This document shows positions 1-6,390 of a stretch of 14,332 bases of DNA, piece after piece. Under the pieces are notes generated by a model, which was not told the origin of the DNA, did no database searches, and saw only the letters and a program-made list of their open reading frames with translations. Each line of letters opens with the position of its first letter. Position 1 is the stretch's first letter. The translations under genes were made by a program, and so were the position numbers. Origin of the DNA: Candidatus Heimdallarchaeota archaeon (lineage in GTDB: Archaea > Asgardarchaeota > Heimdallarchaeia > Heimdallarchaeales > Heimdallarchaeaceae); contig JAUVXQ010000022.1 of NCBI GenBank assembly GCA_030603505.1, positions 1 to 14,332 on the forward strand, given 5' to 3'.

Positions 1-347
1 CCATTATTGTTTGTGGAGATGTCAATACTGCACATAATGAAATCGATTTGACACATCCTAAATCAAATGAAAAAATATCTGGTTTCCTTCCTATTGAACG
101 TGATTGGATGGATAAATTCTTTTCCAATGGTTATGTGGATACATTCAGATATTTCAACAAAGACCCAAAAAACTATACTTGGTGGTCAATGAGGACACGA
201 GCAAGAGAGCGAAATGTTGGTTGGCGTCTTGATTATTTCTTTGTTTCTAATGATTTAATAGAGCAAGTAACTGATGCATATATCTTATCTGATATCTATG
301 GAAGTGATCATTGCCCTGTAGGATTAAAGCTAAAATTACTCTCTTGA
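1..347 (+). CDS. xthA: Exonuclease III-family AP endonuclease, C-terminal part (5' end outside window)
   Basis: The frame is open from base 3 to the TGA at 345-347 and gives about 114 residues, the C-terminal part of an Mg2+-dependent AP endonuclease / 3'-5' exonuclease of base excision repair. Three family motifs are visible. [13 protein letters not shown] near the left edge carries the catalytic Asp-Asn pair. W-W-S-x-R followed by [12 protein letters not shown] is the product-side and DNA-contacting block typical of ExoIII. The terminal SDHCPVGL holds the catalytic Asp-His dyad. The first possible start inside the window (TTG at 48) lies in the middle of the domain and is not the real start. 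The gene converges on the methyltransferase, and their stop ends overlap by 12 bases. The family is certain. Whether it should be called xthA or an archaeal homologue cannot be decided from a fragment. Confidence 0.93.
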   Translation, partial: IIVCGDVNTAHNEIDLTHPKSNEKISGFLPIERDWMDKFFSNGYVDTFRYFNKDPKNYTWWSMRTRARERNVGWRLDYFFVSNDLIEQVTDAYILSDIYGSDHCPVGLKLKLLS

Positions 348-1610
348 TAATTTCTTTGTTTTAATAATCAAAAAATATGAAACTCTATCCATATCTTTGT
401 ATGTATTTCTTGGGAATTTCCTCACTAAATCTTCAGTAGCTTGAGGTTCACTCACCTCAACAACATATAACCCTACTTTAAATAATGCATTAATGTACTC
501 ACCTATTGTTCTGGGAAAATATAGCATATCTTTGGGGAGTGGTGGCCATTTAACTAACGTTGGTTTATTTTCAAAGTAATTTTTGACTATACGGATTCTA
601 TCCTCGTTTCTTTGACTATCACTAGGCACCTTAATAGATGTACATGTTGGAACAGCAAAACATGGATGTGTTATACTAAAAACAAAAATACCCTCTTCTT
701 TCAAAAGATATGCGATTTGTTGAAATAATTTATTATGATTAGATATGTCCATTACAGCCATATTACATACTATTTTGTCAAAGGAATCTTTCTCGAAAAC
801 TTCTGTTAACTTAAGAGCATCACCTTTGACATATTTAATCCCTAATTTCTCTGTATTCTCTCTCTTCATACCATAATCTATCATATTTGAAAAATCTATA
901 CCTGTTAATTTGCCCCCTTTCTTAGCTAAATGTCGTGTTACTGTTCCTTCTCCGCAAGCAATGTCAAGGATTTTTTCTCCCTTCTTTACGTCAAGCAAAC
1001 GTAAAACTTCAGGAATAATGATATACTTATGATTAAAATCTCCTCCTTCTGGCCATTTTCCTGCCCATTTAGGCGCATTTCCATCCCAAACGGATTTAGG
1101 TGTTTCCTCATCTAGAGAATCAAGTCTAGTAATTTCGAATCTAATCCCCATATTTTCTACCCTTTCTGAACCCCATGCAGGATGAGGAAATGTGTAAGAC
1201 ACTGCTTCCTCTTTGTATATCGGTAACCAAACTACTACCTCTCCTACCGGTTCTAAGTCACCTATCTGATAAGGATGAGTACCTTCATATTCTGCGTAAT
1301 CTAAAGCAGAATTCTCTTTACTACACCTCTTACATGGGATTGAATAGTAATAATCGTAAATAAGGAAATTTTCTCGAATCATGATTTCATCTGCACAATT
1401 TAAACAAGTAAATTCTTTGCAGCTATGACACCAAGAGATACCATTGAAGTGTATTTCTTTTTTACAGTGTTCACATTTATAGCTCCAATGTAAGTTGCAA
1501 CGAGGAGTGAACTCTTCAATATCATGAACCGCAGAGTTAATTGGATAATCCGAGGTTATCTTAGCATACTCTGAACAATAGAAACAGGGTTGATATTCAG
1601 AGGAGGTCAT
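336..1610 (-). CDS. Class I SAM-dependent methyltransferase with N-terminal Cys-rich zinc-binding array
   Basis: This 424-residue protein has two parts. Residues 9-96 hold paired cysteines: C9/C12, C38 with H41, C46/C49, C61/C64, C69/C72 and C93/C96. This is enough for two or three zinc sites of zinc-ribbon or treble-clef type. Residues about 196-420 form a Rossmann methyltransferase domain: motif I LDIACGEG at 215-222, the acidic end of beta-2 in LTGIDFS, a post-I GDAL, motif [14 protein letters not shown] and a motif VI-like [11 protein letters not shown]. This pattern matches the Methyltransf_11/25 (UbiE-like) group. The substrate cannot be read from sequence. The zinc array suggests a protein, RNA or nucleic-acid partner rather than a free small molecule (inference). 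The ATG start has no Shine-Dalgarno site, but an AT-rich TATA-like element lies 35-42 bases upstream, so the mRNA probably has a short leader. It is monocistronic and convergent with the AP endonuclease. Confidence 0.85.
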   Translation of the reverse strand: MTSSEYQPCFYCSEYAKITSDYPINSAVHDIEEFTPRCNLHWSYKCEHCKKEIHFNGISWCHSCKEFTCLNCADEIMIRENFLIYDYYYSIPCKRCSKENSALDYAEYEGTHPYQIGDLEPVGEVVVWLPIYKEEAVSYTFPHPAWGSERVENMGIRFEITRLDSLDEETPKSVWDGNAPKWAGKWPEGGDFNHKYIIIPEVLRLLDVKKGEKILDIACGEGTVTRHLAKKGGKLTGIDFSNMIDYGMKRENTEKLGIKYVKGDALKLTEVFEKDSFDKIVCNMAVMDISNHNKLFQQIAYLLKEEGIFVFSITHPCFAVPTCTSIKVPSDSQRNEDRIRIVKNYFENKPTLVKWPPLPKDMLYFPRTIGEYINALFKVGLYVVEVSEPQATEDLVRKFPRNTYKDMDRVSYFLIIKTKKLSRE

Positions 1611-1644
1611 GAAAGAAAAATCATTTTGATGTTTAAAAAAGATA

Positions 1645-1658
1645 CTATTTATGGTTTA
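1645..1658 (-). promoter_or_regulatory. Possible BRE/TATA promoter of the methyltransferase
   Basis: On the minus strand TAAACC followed by ATAAATAG lies 35-48 bases before the ATG at 1610. This fits an archaeal BRE/TATA pair with a leader of roughly 10-15 bases. The background here is very AT-rich, so chance matches are likely. Confidence 0.33.
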
Positions 1659-1758
1659 CTTAGTTTGTATAGATCCAATTTTAAAAATATAAAAAGATAT
1701 TTTTGGATAATTAGAATAATTGAACGATTTGGAACCAATTTTAACTATATGTTAAGGT

Positions 1759-1820
1759 AAAAAAAGGTCTGTAAGAACTCCTTTGGCTCAATGAGTGGCT
1801 TAAACCCCGAAGGTTGACCT
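1759..1820 (-). terminator. GC-rich two-tier hairpin followed by a T7 tract; probable terminator of the ABC operon, or a small structured RNA
   Basis: Within an AT-rich spacer, the minus strand can form an outer stem AGGTC (1816-1820) with GACCT (1765-1769). Inside it is a 7-pair stem, CCTTCGG (1807-1813) with CCAAAGG (1780-1786), containing one G-U wobble. The outer stem runs straight into seven T on the minus strand (plus-strand A 1759-1765). Archaeal termination depends mainly on U-tracts, so a terminator is the simplest reading. If the insertion sequence is removed, the element sits about 23 bases after the stop codon of the ABC ATPase, the expected place for that operon's terminator. The 20-base apical loop and 10-base internal bulge are large for a plain terminator, so a small non-coding RNA remains possible. 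Confidence 0.5.
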
Positions 1821-1840
1821 GTGAACAAGATTTTGTATTA

Positions 1841-1859
1841 TTGTACCAGTACTTGAACA
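1841..1859 (+). repeat. Left terminal inverted repeat of the insertion sequence
   Basis: TTGTACCAGTACTTGAACA is exactly the reverse complement of bases 3078-3096. The match stops abruptly at the next inward base and does not extend outward, so these are the element ends to within a base or two. Confidence 0.93.
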
Positions 1860-1888
1860 CCTTTTTTGTCGGTAATACAAAGAGAAAA

Positions 1889-1938
1889 TAGAGGTGCATA
1901 TGGCTTGTAATTATGACAAAAACAAACCCACACCTCTA
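1889..1938 (+). promoter_or_regulatory. Hairpin that would sequester the transposase Shine-Dalgarno site
   Basis: TAGAGGTG (1889-1896) pairs perfectly over 8 bp with CACCTCTA (1931-1938), with a 34-base loop containing the transposase ATG at 1913. The left arm contains GAGGTG, the only good Shine-Dalgarno sequence in the region. A transcript entering from outside the element could therefore hide its ribosome-binding site, a known way for insertion sequences to limit transposase made by read-through. The hairpin is seen; its function is inferred. Confidence 0.5.
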
Positions 1939-1941
1939 TAG
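1900..1941 (+). CDS. Possible 13-codon leader ORF at the start of the transposase mRNA
   Basis: ATG at 1900 follows GAGGTG by three bases and opens a frame reading MACNYDKNKPTPL before TAG at 1939-1941. It is out of frame with the transposase, whose ATG at 1913 lies inside it. It is either a leader peptide coupled to transposase initiation or the ancestral transposase start left behind by a small indel. Chance is also possible at this length. Confidence 0.25.
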   Translation: MACNYDKNKPTPL

Positions 1942-3067
1942 AAAATATGGTAAAAGCTTTTATAAACTTTTGAGTGAGCACATCGTTCGACAACTGCCAA
2001 TAGCAAGTGAGGAAAAACAGAAAGACAAATATACTTCAGAGGAGATTAAAAAATTCCTTATACAAGCAATGATTAGTCCTGGGAAGTCATTAGAGGACGA
2101 AGGGGTAAGAAGAAAGACATACATGCAGACCCCAACGAGTCAAACGATGATTAGAAGGTTAAAAAGGGGAGAGCCAGAAACTATACGACAAGAAGTGAAT
2201 GTGTTCTTAAGTAAGAAATTCTACTGCATCCAAAGAAGGTATAGGAAGAAAACTATTTTCTTAGCTGTCGGTGCCCATGACGAACCTTATTATGGTAAAA
2301 AAATGGATTGGACCTGTGGGGGAGAAGAAAGCGGTCAACAACAACGTTTACGAGAGTTATAACACTCTATATTGTCCATCCTGGGAGACCATTGTTGGTG
2401 GCGTTGAGTCCCATGAAAGGGTCGGAAGCTGAGACCGCTATCCTTCTTATCCAAGAACTCCAACAATGGTTTCTAACTGGACAAAGGATAGTTTTCCTCG
2501 GTGATGGTAAATATTACCATATTGGTCTACTCAACACTTTACACACTTATGGGTGGGACTATATTATTAGAGGCTATTATGCAGGAGAACTAAAGAAACA
2601 TTGTTTAGCATTAGAACAACAAGGTAAGGAGGGAGAAGGGTATACTTTCCATCATCGTATCCTGTCGGGAAAATCCCTTGGTCGTCACCATATTACAACA
2701 CGTGGAGTGGTCTATTATAGTCGAGACGGTGCCAGCCAACCCTTGGGTTACTTCTCTCGCACGTTACAGTGCTTCCAGGATCGTTCAGTGGTATAAACGT
2801 CGCTTCCGTATAGAGAATGCTTTCCGCGATATGCGTCCTCTCCTCCTCCGAACATGTTCTCATAACGCTTGTGTGCGTTTCCAGCTCCTGTGGAGTGCAC
2901 TAATCTTACATACCTTACTCCATTACCTCCTCCTCACCCTTATTCCCCTTGCTGTGTGGAACTGTAACCGTTTTGCTCCCTGTCCTTTAGAACAACATCA
3001 GGTGTATCACCACAGTTATTTGTTTTACTGTCGCACGCTCTTCGCTCTAGAGGAGGTGAAGTGGTAA
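1913..3067 (+). pseudogene. DDE transposase (IS4-superfamily/ISH3-like) broken by two compensating frameshifts
   Basis: One transposase of about 384 codons is spread over three reading segments: 1913 to about 2330, about 2320 to 2745, and about 2740-3067. The first and third are in the same frame and the middle one is shifted by -1, so two single-base indels cancel. The likely sites are the G5 run at 2318-2322 (one G lost) and the CAACCCTTGG stretch near 2737-2746 (one base gained). All three catalytic acids survive, one per segment: D in VGAHDEPYYG, D in FLGDGKYYH and E in RFRIENAF, the last within the Y-x(2)-R-x-R-I-E block of IS4-type enzymes. The rest of the protein reads smoothly, which suggests a recent lesion or sequencing error rather than old decay. 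The protein would cut and rejoin the 19-bp repeats. Programmed frameshifting would have to go -1 and then +1, which is unlikely. Confidence 0.8.
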
Positions 3068-3077
3068 GAAAAGTTCA

Positions 3078-3096
3078 TGTTCAAGTACTGGTACAA
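3078..3096 (-). repeat. Right terminal inverted repeat of the insertion sequence
   Basis: TGTTCAAGTACTGGTACAA is the perfect 19-bp reverse complement of bases 1841-1859. The outer edge is 3 bases from the stop codon of the ABC ATPase gene. Confidence 0.93.
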
Positions 3097-3099
3097 AAA

Positions 3100-3780
3100 T
3101 TAAGTTGATGACTTGATTTCGGTGTATGAAGTCAAATCATATACTCGCTTACAGTATTTTTGTGCTTCCAAATCATGAGTTGCCAACATAATCATCACAT
3201 CTTGTTCTTTGTTCAATTGTTCAAATAATTCATAGATTTTCTGTGCGTTTTCAAAATCCAAATTTCCTGTTGGCTCATCTGCTAGAATTATTGAAGGATT
3301 GTTTGCTAGAGCTACAGCTACAGCTACTCTTTGCTGCTCTCCTCCACTTAAAAATGAAGGATACTGTTTTCTATATCGTGAAATATCAAAATACTCAAGA
3401 AGTTCTGTTATTCTCTCTTTTCTTCGATCTTTATCCTTCCCTGAAATAATAAGTGGAACTTCTATGTTTTCCCCAACATTGAGCCAGGCGATAAGATTCA
3501 GGTTCTGGTAAACAATACCTAAATTATCCCTTCTATATTCAATTAAATTGTCATCTGCGAGTTGTGTGATATCATTGTCGTGGTAATAGATATGTCCTGC
3601 TGTAGGACGAACCATACCTGAAATACAGTTAAGTAAGGTGGTCTTTCCTGAGCCGCTTTTTCCAACAATTACAAGAAAATCATTTTCATTAATCTGCAGA
3701 TTTACTCCACGTAATGCAATATTTTCTACATTTCCCTTATAAACGTGAATTAAATCTTCTATACTTAGTAACTTTTTCAT
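3100..3780 (-). CDS. ABC transporter ATP-binding protein, LolD/MacB type
   Basis: This 226-residue cytoplasmic ATPase is full length for the family. Walker A is GKSGSGKT at 40-47, the Q-loop Gln is 92 in VYQNLNL, the signature is LSGGEQQR at 144-151, Walker B is IILADE at 164-169 with Glu169, the D-loop is GNLD and the switch His is 202 in ATHD. The ADEPTGNLD form is typical of the MacB/LolD/FtsE branch, which powers mechanotransmission through FtsX-type permeases. It is the last gene of the four-gene operon, 3 bases after the preceding stop codon, with an AGGTG Shine-Dalgarno site 7 bases before the ATG. The insertion sequence begins 3 bases after its TAA. The C-terminal tail after the switch His is short but within the family's range, so there is no sign that the insertion changed the protein. 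Confidence 0.95.
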   Translation of the reverse strand: MKKLLSIEDLIHVYKGNVENIALRGVNLQINENDFLVIVGKSGSGKTTLLNCISGMVRPTAGHIYYHDNDITQLADDNLIEYRRDNLGIVYQNLNLIAWLNVGENIEVPLIISGKDKDRRKERITELLEYFDISRYRKQYPSFLSGGEQQRVAVAVALANNPSIILADEPTGNLDFENAQKIYELFEQLNKEQDVMIMLATHDLEAQKYCKRVYDLTSYTEIKSST

Positions 3781-3783
3781 TTT

Positions 3784-6390
3784 CTAACACCTATTTCTTC
3801 TCATTTGATAAATAAAACTAATCATTAACGTTATTTGAATCACTAGAAAGGGTAATAATGTATTCATCCAGTTTAAGCATAATTTGTATTCTCTGAAAGA
3901 ATTTAATGACATAACTTTGCTCGTAGTCCATACAAAAAGGATACTTAGCAATAAGCTGACAATAATGAAAACTGTATTAAAGCTAATTTGATAATTATAA
4001 AGAATCTGCTTTCCCTTTTTCCTTTGGTAACCTCTGGAATGGAGCTTATTGATCAGTTTTAGATATTCTTTAGGATATTCATTAAGTAAGAGCGTTGTTC
4101 CTAGAAGTAGAGTTATTATCAACTCAATTTTTATTATAGTAGCTATAACATTTTCATCTAAATTTACATCTGTTTCGTAATAAACTGATGTATATGGGAA
4201 TTGATCTTGCAAGAATAAACTGAATGTTTCAACTTCAGATTCATTCTTTAAATTGAACATAGCCATATTTGCGAATCTAGTATTGACTAAATATGAACCA
4301 ATGATGGGTACAATTGCCCAATTCTCTTGATATTCAGAGAAAAATGGTAGATAGCTGAAAGTTCCGATAATATTCAGTTCTACAACAGTTGGTGTTGGCT
4401 CCATAAAAACATCACCTAATTCATTTTCAATTCTATAAGGACGGATAATTATGGGTGAACTTTCATTAAGCGAATATTTTTTGAAAAGATTCTCTGATAT
4501 AATAATTGTGTCTTCGTTTTCCTCGAACAAACTAAGCATTTCAGTAAGCTTTTCTTTGATATTTTGATTAATACCGTCAAAATTAAGAAATGAGTTTAAT
4601 TTCCATGAATGAAGAAAGAAAAGGTGGAGAGTGTCCTCTTCAGTATCTCTAATTTGAATTTCTGCTTCAACTATTGGAATTCCTGCTTGCACTTCGTCGA
4701 AATTTATTATAATTTCGTAATCATAGGGTTGTATATTAAATAACGATATGTTTCCGCCTACTTCATTATCTATTTGATTAGATTGAACATTCATATATAT
4801 GTCAGATAAGTAAAATCCCGAAAAAAATATAAAATAAAATCCAAAAATGAAAATAAGAATGAAAGATTTCGCTGTTTTAAATTTGATAACTCTATAAAAC
4901 ACTAAAAAGATATCACCGAATTTCTTTAATAGAAATGGTGAAATGATTTCTAAAATAAGAGCTGTAAGTTTAGAAAATCCTACTCTCAATAAATTAACAA
5001 CTTCAAAAATGATAATTCCATACCCAATAAACGAAATCTCTATTATTTTAAATTCAATAGATAAGAAATAACAAAGAGCAATAAGAGACGAGGAGAATGA
5101 TACTCTAAATGCTATTTGTATAGAAGTAAAGATGATATTTGTCTTTCGCTTTGTTTTGAGTTTGATAATAGTTTTTTTCTCTTCAAACAGTTTAGATGAC
5201 CAAAATGTAGTAATTGATAGGTCTTCTATCAGAAGTAAGGAAAACATTGAGAAATAAATAATTGGAAAAGAGGATGAAATAATCATGTTAAGAAGGGAAA
5301 AGAAAACTCCAAGAACTACAGTCACAAAAAACCCAAGACCTACTTGTGATAGCATCATTAAAGAGAAAAAGAAATTTCTCTTAGCTCCCTTTAATGAAAG
5401 GAGAACGTTTTCTTGGTGCCAAACCTGCTTAGCTTTAATATACATATAGTAATGGGAAGGAATTGAAAGCAATAATAGCGGGATTATTAGGATAATAATC
5501 GTCCTTAATACTTTGTGCAACTGCTCTTGATAAATTGTTATTTTTAGAAGTATAAGGGGCACAACTTCATATGATGTATCCTCATAATTGATATTCATAA
5601 ACATCTCTATTATCTCTTGCACGGTATTTACCAAATAGGTCAATTCAGCCATATTTTGGAGCTTAATGTCAACAGATAAGTAAAGATAACAAGATAATTC
5701 ATAAGTTGAGTAAAGAGGAATTTGACTGCTTTTTTCTATTAAAAATTGTTGCAATTGTGCAAATGGGACAATAATATAATATTCAGTGCTTTTCAGTGGA
5801 TAAAGATTGAAAGAAGAAAATAGAATACTAAGATTATGAAAAGAAGATGAGGTAAAAGATGTAATATTAAGTTCATATGTTCCCTCACTTGAAAGTCTAG
5901 TTGTCCCGTAAGGATCATTTTTCTCATATGATATTTGGAACCATGTAAGGTTATATGTCGATGATATCAGTGTACCCAAATTGTCACTCACAATAGAAGA
6001 AATTGAGATGTTATTCTTAATATAGAAATTATCACTGACACCTATAATTTTCATTTCTTCTAATATATTAATTCCACCAATACTACTCTCATTATTAATT
6101 AAGGAGATTGGATGATCATCATAATAGAAAATTTCACTAATATAAGGTTCATCTGTAATACTATTGATATCTTGTATTTCAAGGAACTGTTCCTGCTGAA
6201 AATGAATTTTCAAATTGAAATCAGGATCAGGAGAATCTATTGCTTTCTGTGTAAACGAATGTGATTGTATGTTATAAGTAAAAAGCAATAAACCTGTTAA
6301 TATTAAAATGAGAACTAATGGAATTCTATTTAATAATAGAAATTTCATGTTCTTCTTAGAAAATTTAAGTAGTAAAGAAACTGTTCTCAT
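3784..6390 (-). CDS. FtsX/MacB-like ABC permease, two-module, 868 residues
   Basis: This large integral membrane protein is built as two similar modules. Module 1 has a TM at about 17-39, an external domain at about 40-290, then TMs near 294-314, 341-371 and 374-389. TMs at about 422-449 and 454-472 link it to module 2, which has a TM near 511-533, an external domain at about 534-750, and TMs near 751-769, 803-823 and 844-864. Each module has the short basic cytoplasmic coupling loop of FtsX-type permeases, here LSLKGAKRN and LHSRGYQRKK. External segments carry several N-X-S/T sequons. The start ATG overlaps the previous gene's stop as ATGA, with GGAGAT six bases upstream, so translation is probably coupled. 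It should pair with the 901-residue permease in one complex. The substrate is unknown. Release or movement of lipids, lipoproteins or peptides is the family's usual role, not a prediction from specific residues. Confidence 0.87.
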   Translation of the reverse strand: MRTVSLLLKFSKKNMKFLLLNRIPLVLILILTGLLLFTYNIQSHSFTQKAIDSPDPDFNLKIHFQQEQFLEIQDINSITDEPYISEIFYYDDHPISLINNESSIGGINILEEMKIIGVSDNFYIKNNISISSIVSDNLGTLISSTYNLTWFQISYEKNDPYGTTRLSSEGTYELNITSFTSSSFHNLSILFSSFNLYPLKSTEYYIIVPFAQLQQFLIEKSSQIPLYSTYELSCYLYLSVDIKLQNMAELTYLVNTVQEIIEMFMNINYEDTSYEVVPLILLKITIYQEQLHKVLRTIIILIIPLLLLSIPSHYYMYIKAKQVWHQENVLLSLKGAKRNFFFSLMMLSQVGLGFFVTVVLGVFFSLLNMIISSSFPIIYFSMFSLLLIEDLSITTFWSSKLFEEKKTIIKLKTKRKTNIIFTSIQIAFRVSFSSSLIALCYFLSIEFKIIEISFIGYGIIIFEVVNLLRVGFSKLTALILEIISPFLLKKFGDIFLVFYRVIKFKTAKSFILIFIFGFYFIFFSGFYLSDIYMNVQSNQIDNEVGGNISLFNIQPYDYEIIINFDEVQAGIPIVEAEIQIRDTEEDTLHLFFLHSWKLNSFLNFDGINQNIKEKLTEMLSLFEENEDTIIISENLFKKYSLNESSPIIIRPYRIENELGDVFMEPTPTVVELNIIGTFSYLPFFSEYQENWAIVPIIGSYLVNTRFANMAMFNLKNESEVETFSLFLQDQFPYTSVYYETDVNLDENVIATIIKIELIITLLLGTTLLLNEYPKEYLKLINKLHSRGYQRKKGKQILYNYQISFNTVFIIVSLLLSILFVWTTSKVMSLNSFREYKLCLNWMNTLLPFLVIQITLMISFIYQMRRNRC

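Larger units (their letters stand above)
1841..3096 (+). mobile_element. Insertion sequence, IS4-superfamily/ISH3-like, 1256 bp
   Basis: The element is bounded by perfect 19-bp inverted repeats. It holds one transposase locus reading left to right and has slightly GC-richer, pyrimidine-rich codons in its distal half than the host genes around it. Length, perfect terminal repeats and the Y-x-x-R-F-x-I-E-x-x-F-R-x-x-R signature fit DDE elements of the IS4 superfamily, ISH3-like. No convincing target-site duplication flanks it: the five bases outside are tatta on the left and aaatt on the right. It lies 3 bases downstream of the ABC ATPase stop codon, so it does not interrupt that coding frame. 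The transposase carries two frameshifts, so the copy is probably inactive unless they are sequencing errors. Confidence 0.88.

Noticed and set aside
1770..1830. tRNA-like look of the GC-rich stretch before the insertion sequence
   Set aside because: No 7-bp acceptor stem, no GTTCRANNC T-loop and no anticodon arm can be drawn on either strand; the nested stems fit a terminator or another RNA.
1832..1881. 9-bp inverted repeat TTTGTATTA / TAATACAAA straddling the left end of the insertion sequence
   Set aside because: One arm lies outside the element and the other inside, it has no counterpart at the right end, and AT-only matches of this size are expected by chance here.
2290..2330. Programmed -1 frameshift at the A7 run of the transposase
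   Set aside because: The -1 frame has a TAA overlapping the start of the A-run, the codons do not form a proper slippery heptamer, and a second +1 event would also be needed downstream.
1836..3101. Target-site duplication of the insertion sequence
   Set aside because: The flanking bases tatta and aaatt are not a direct repeat; the shared ATTA strings are offset from the ends by different distances.
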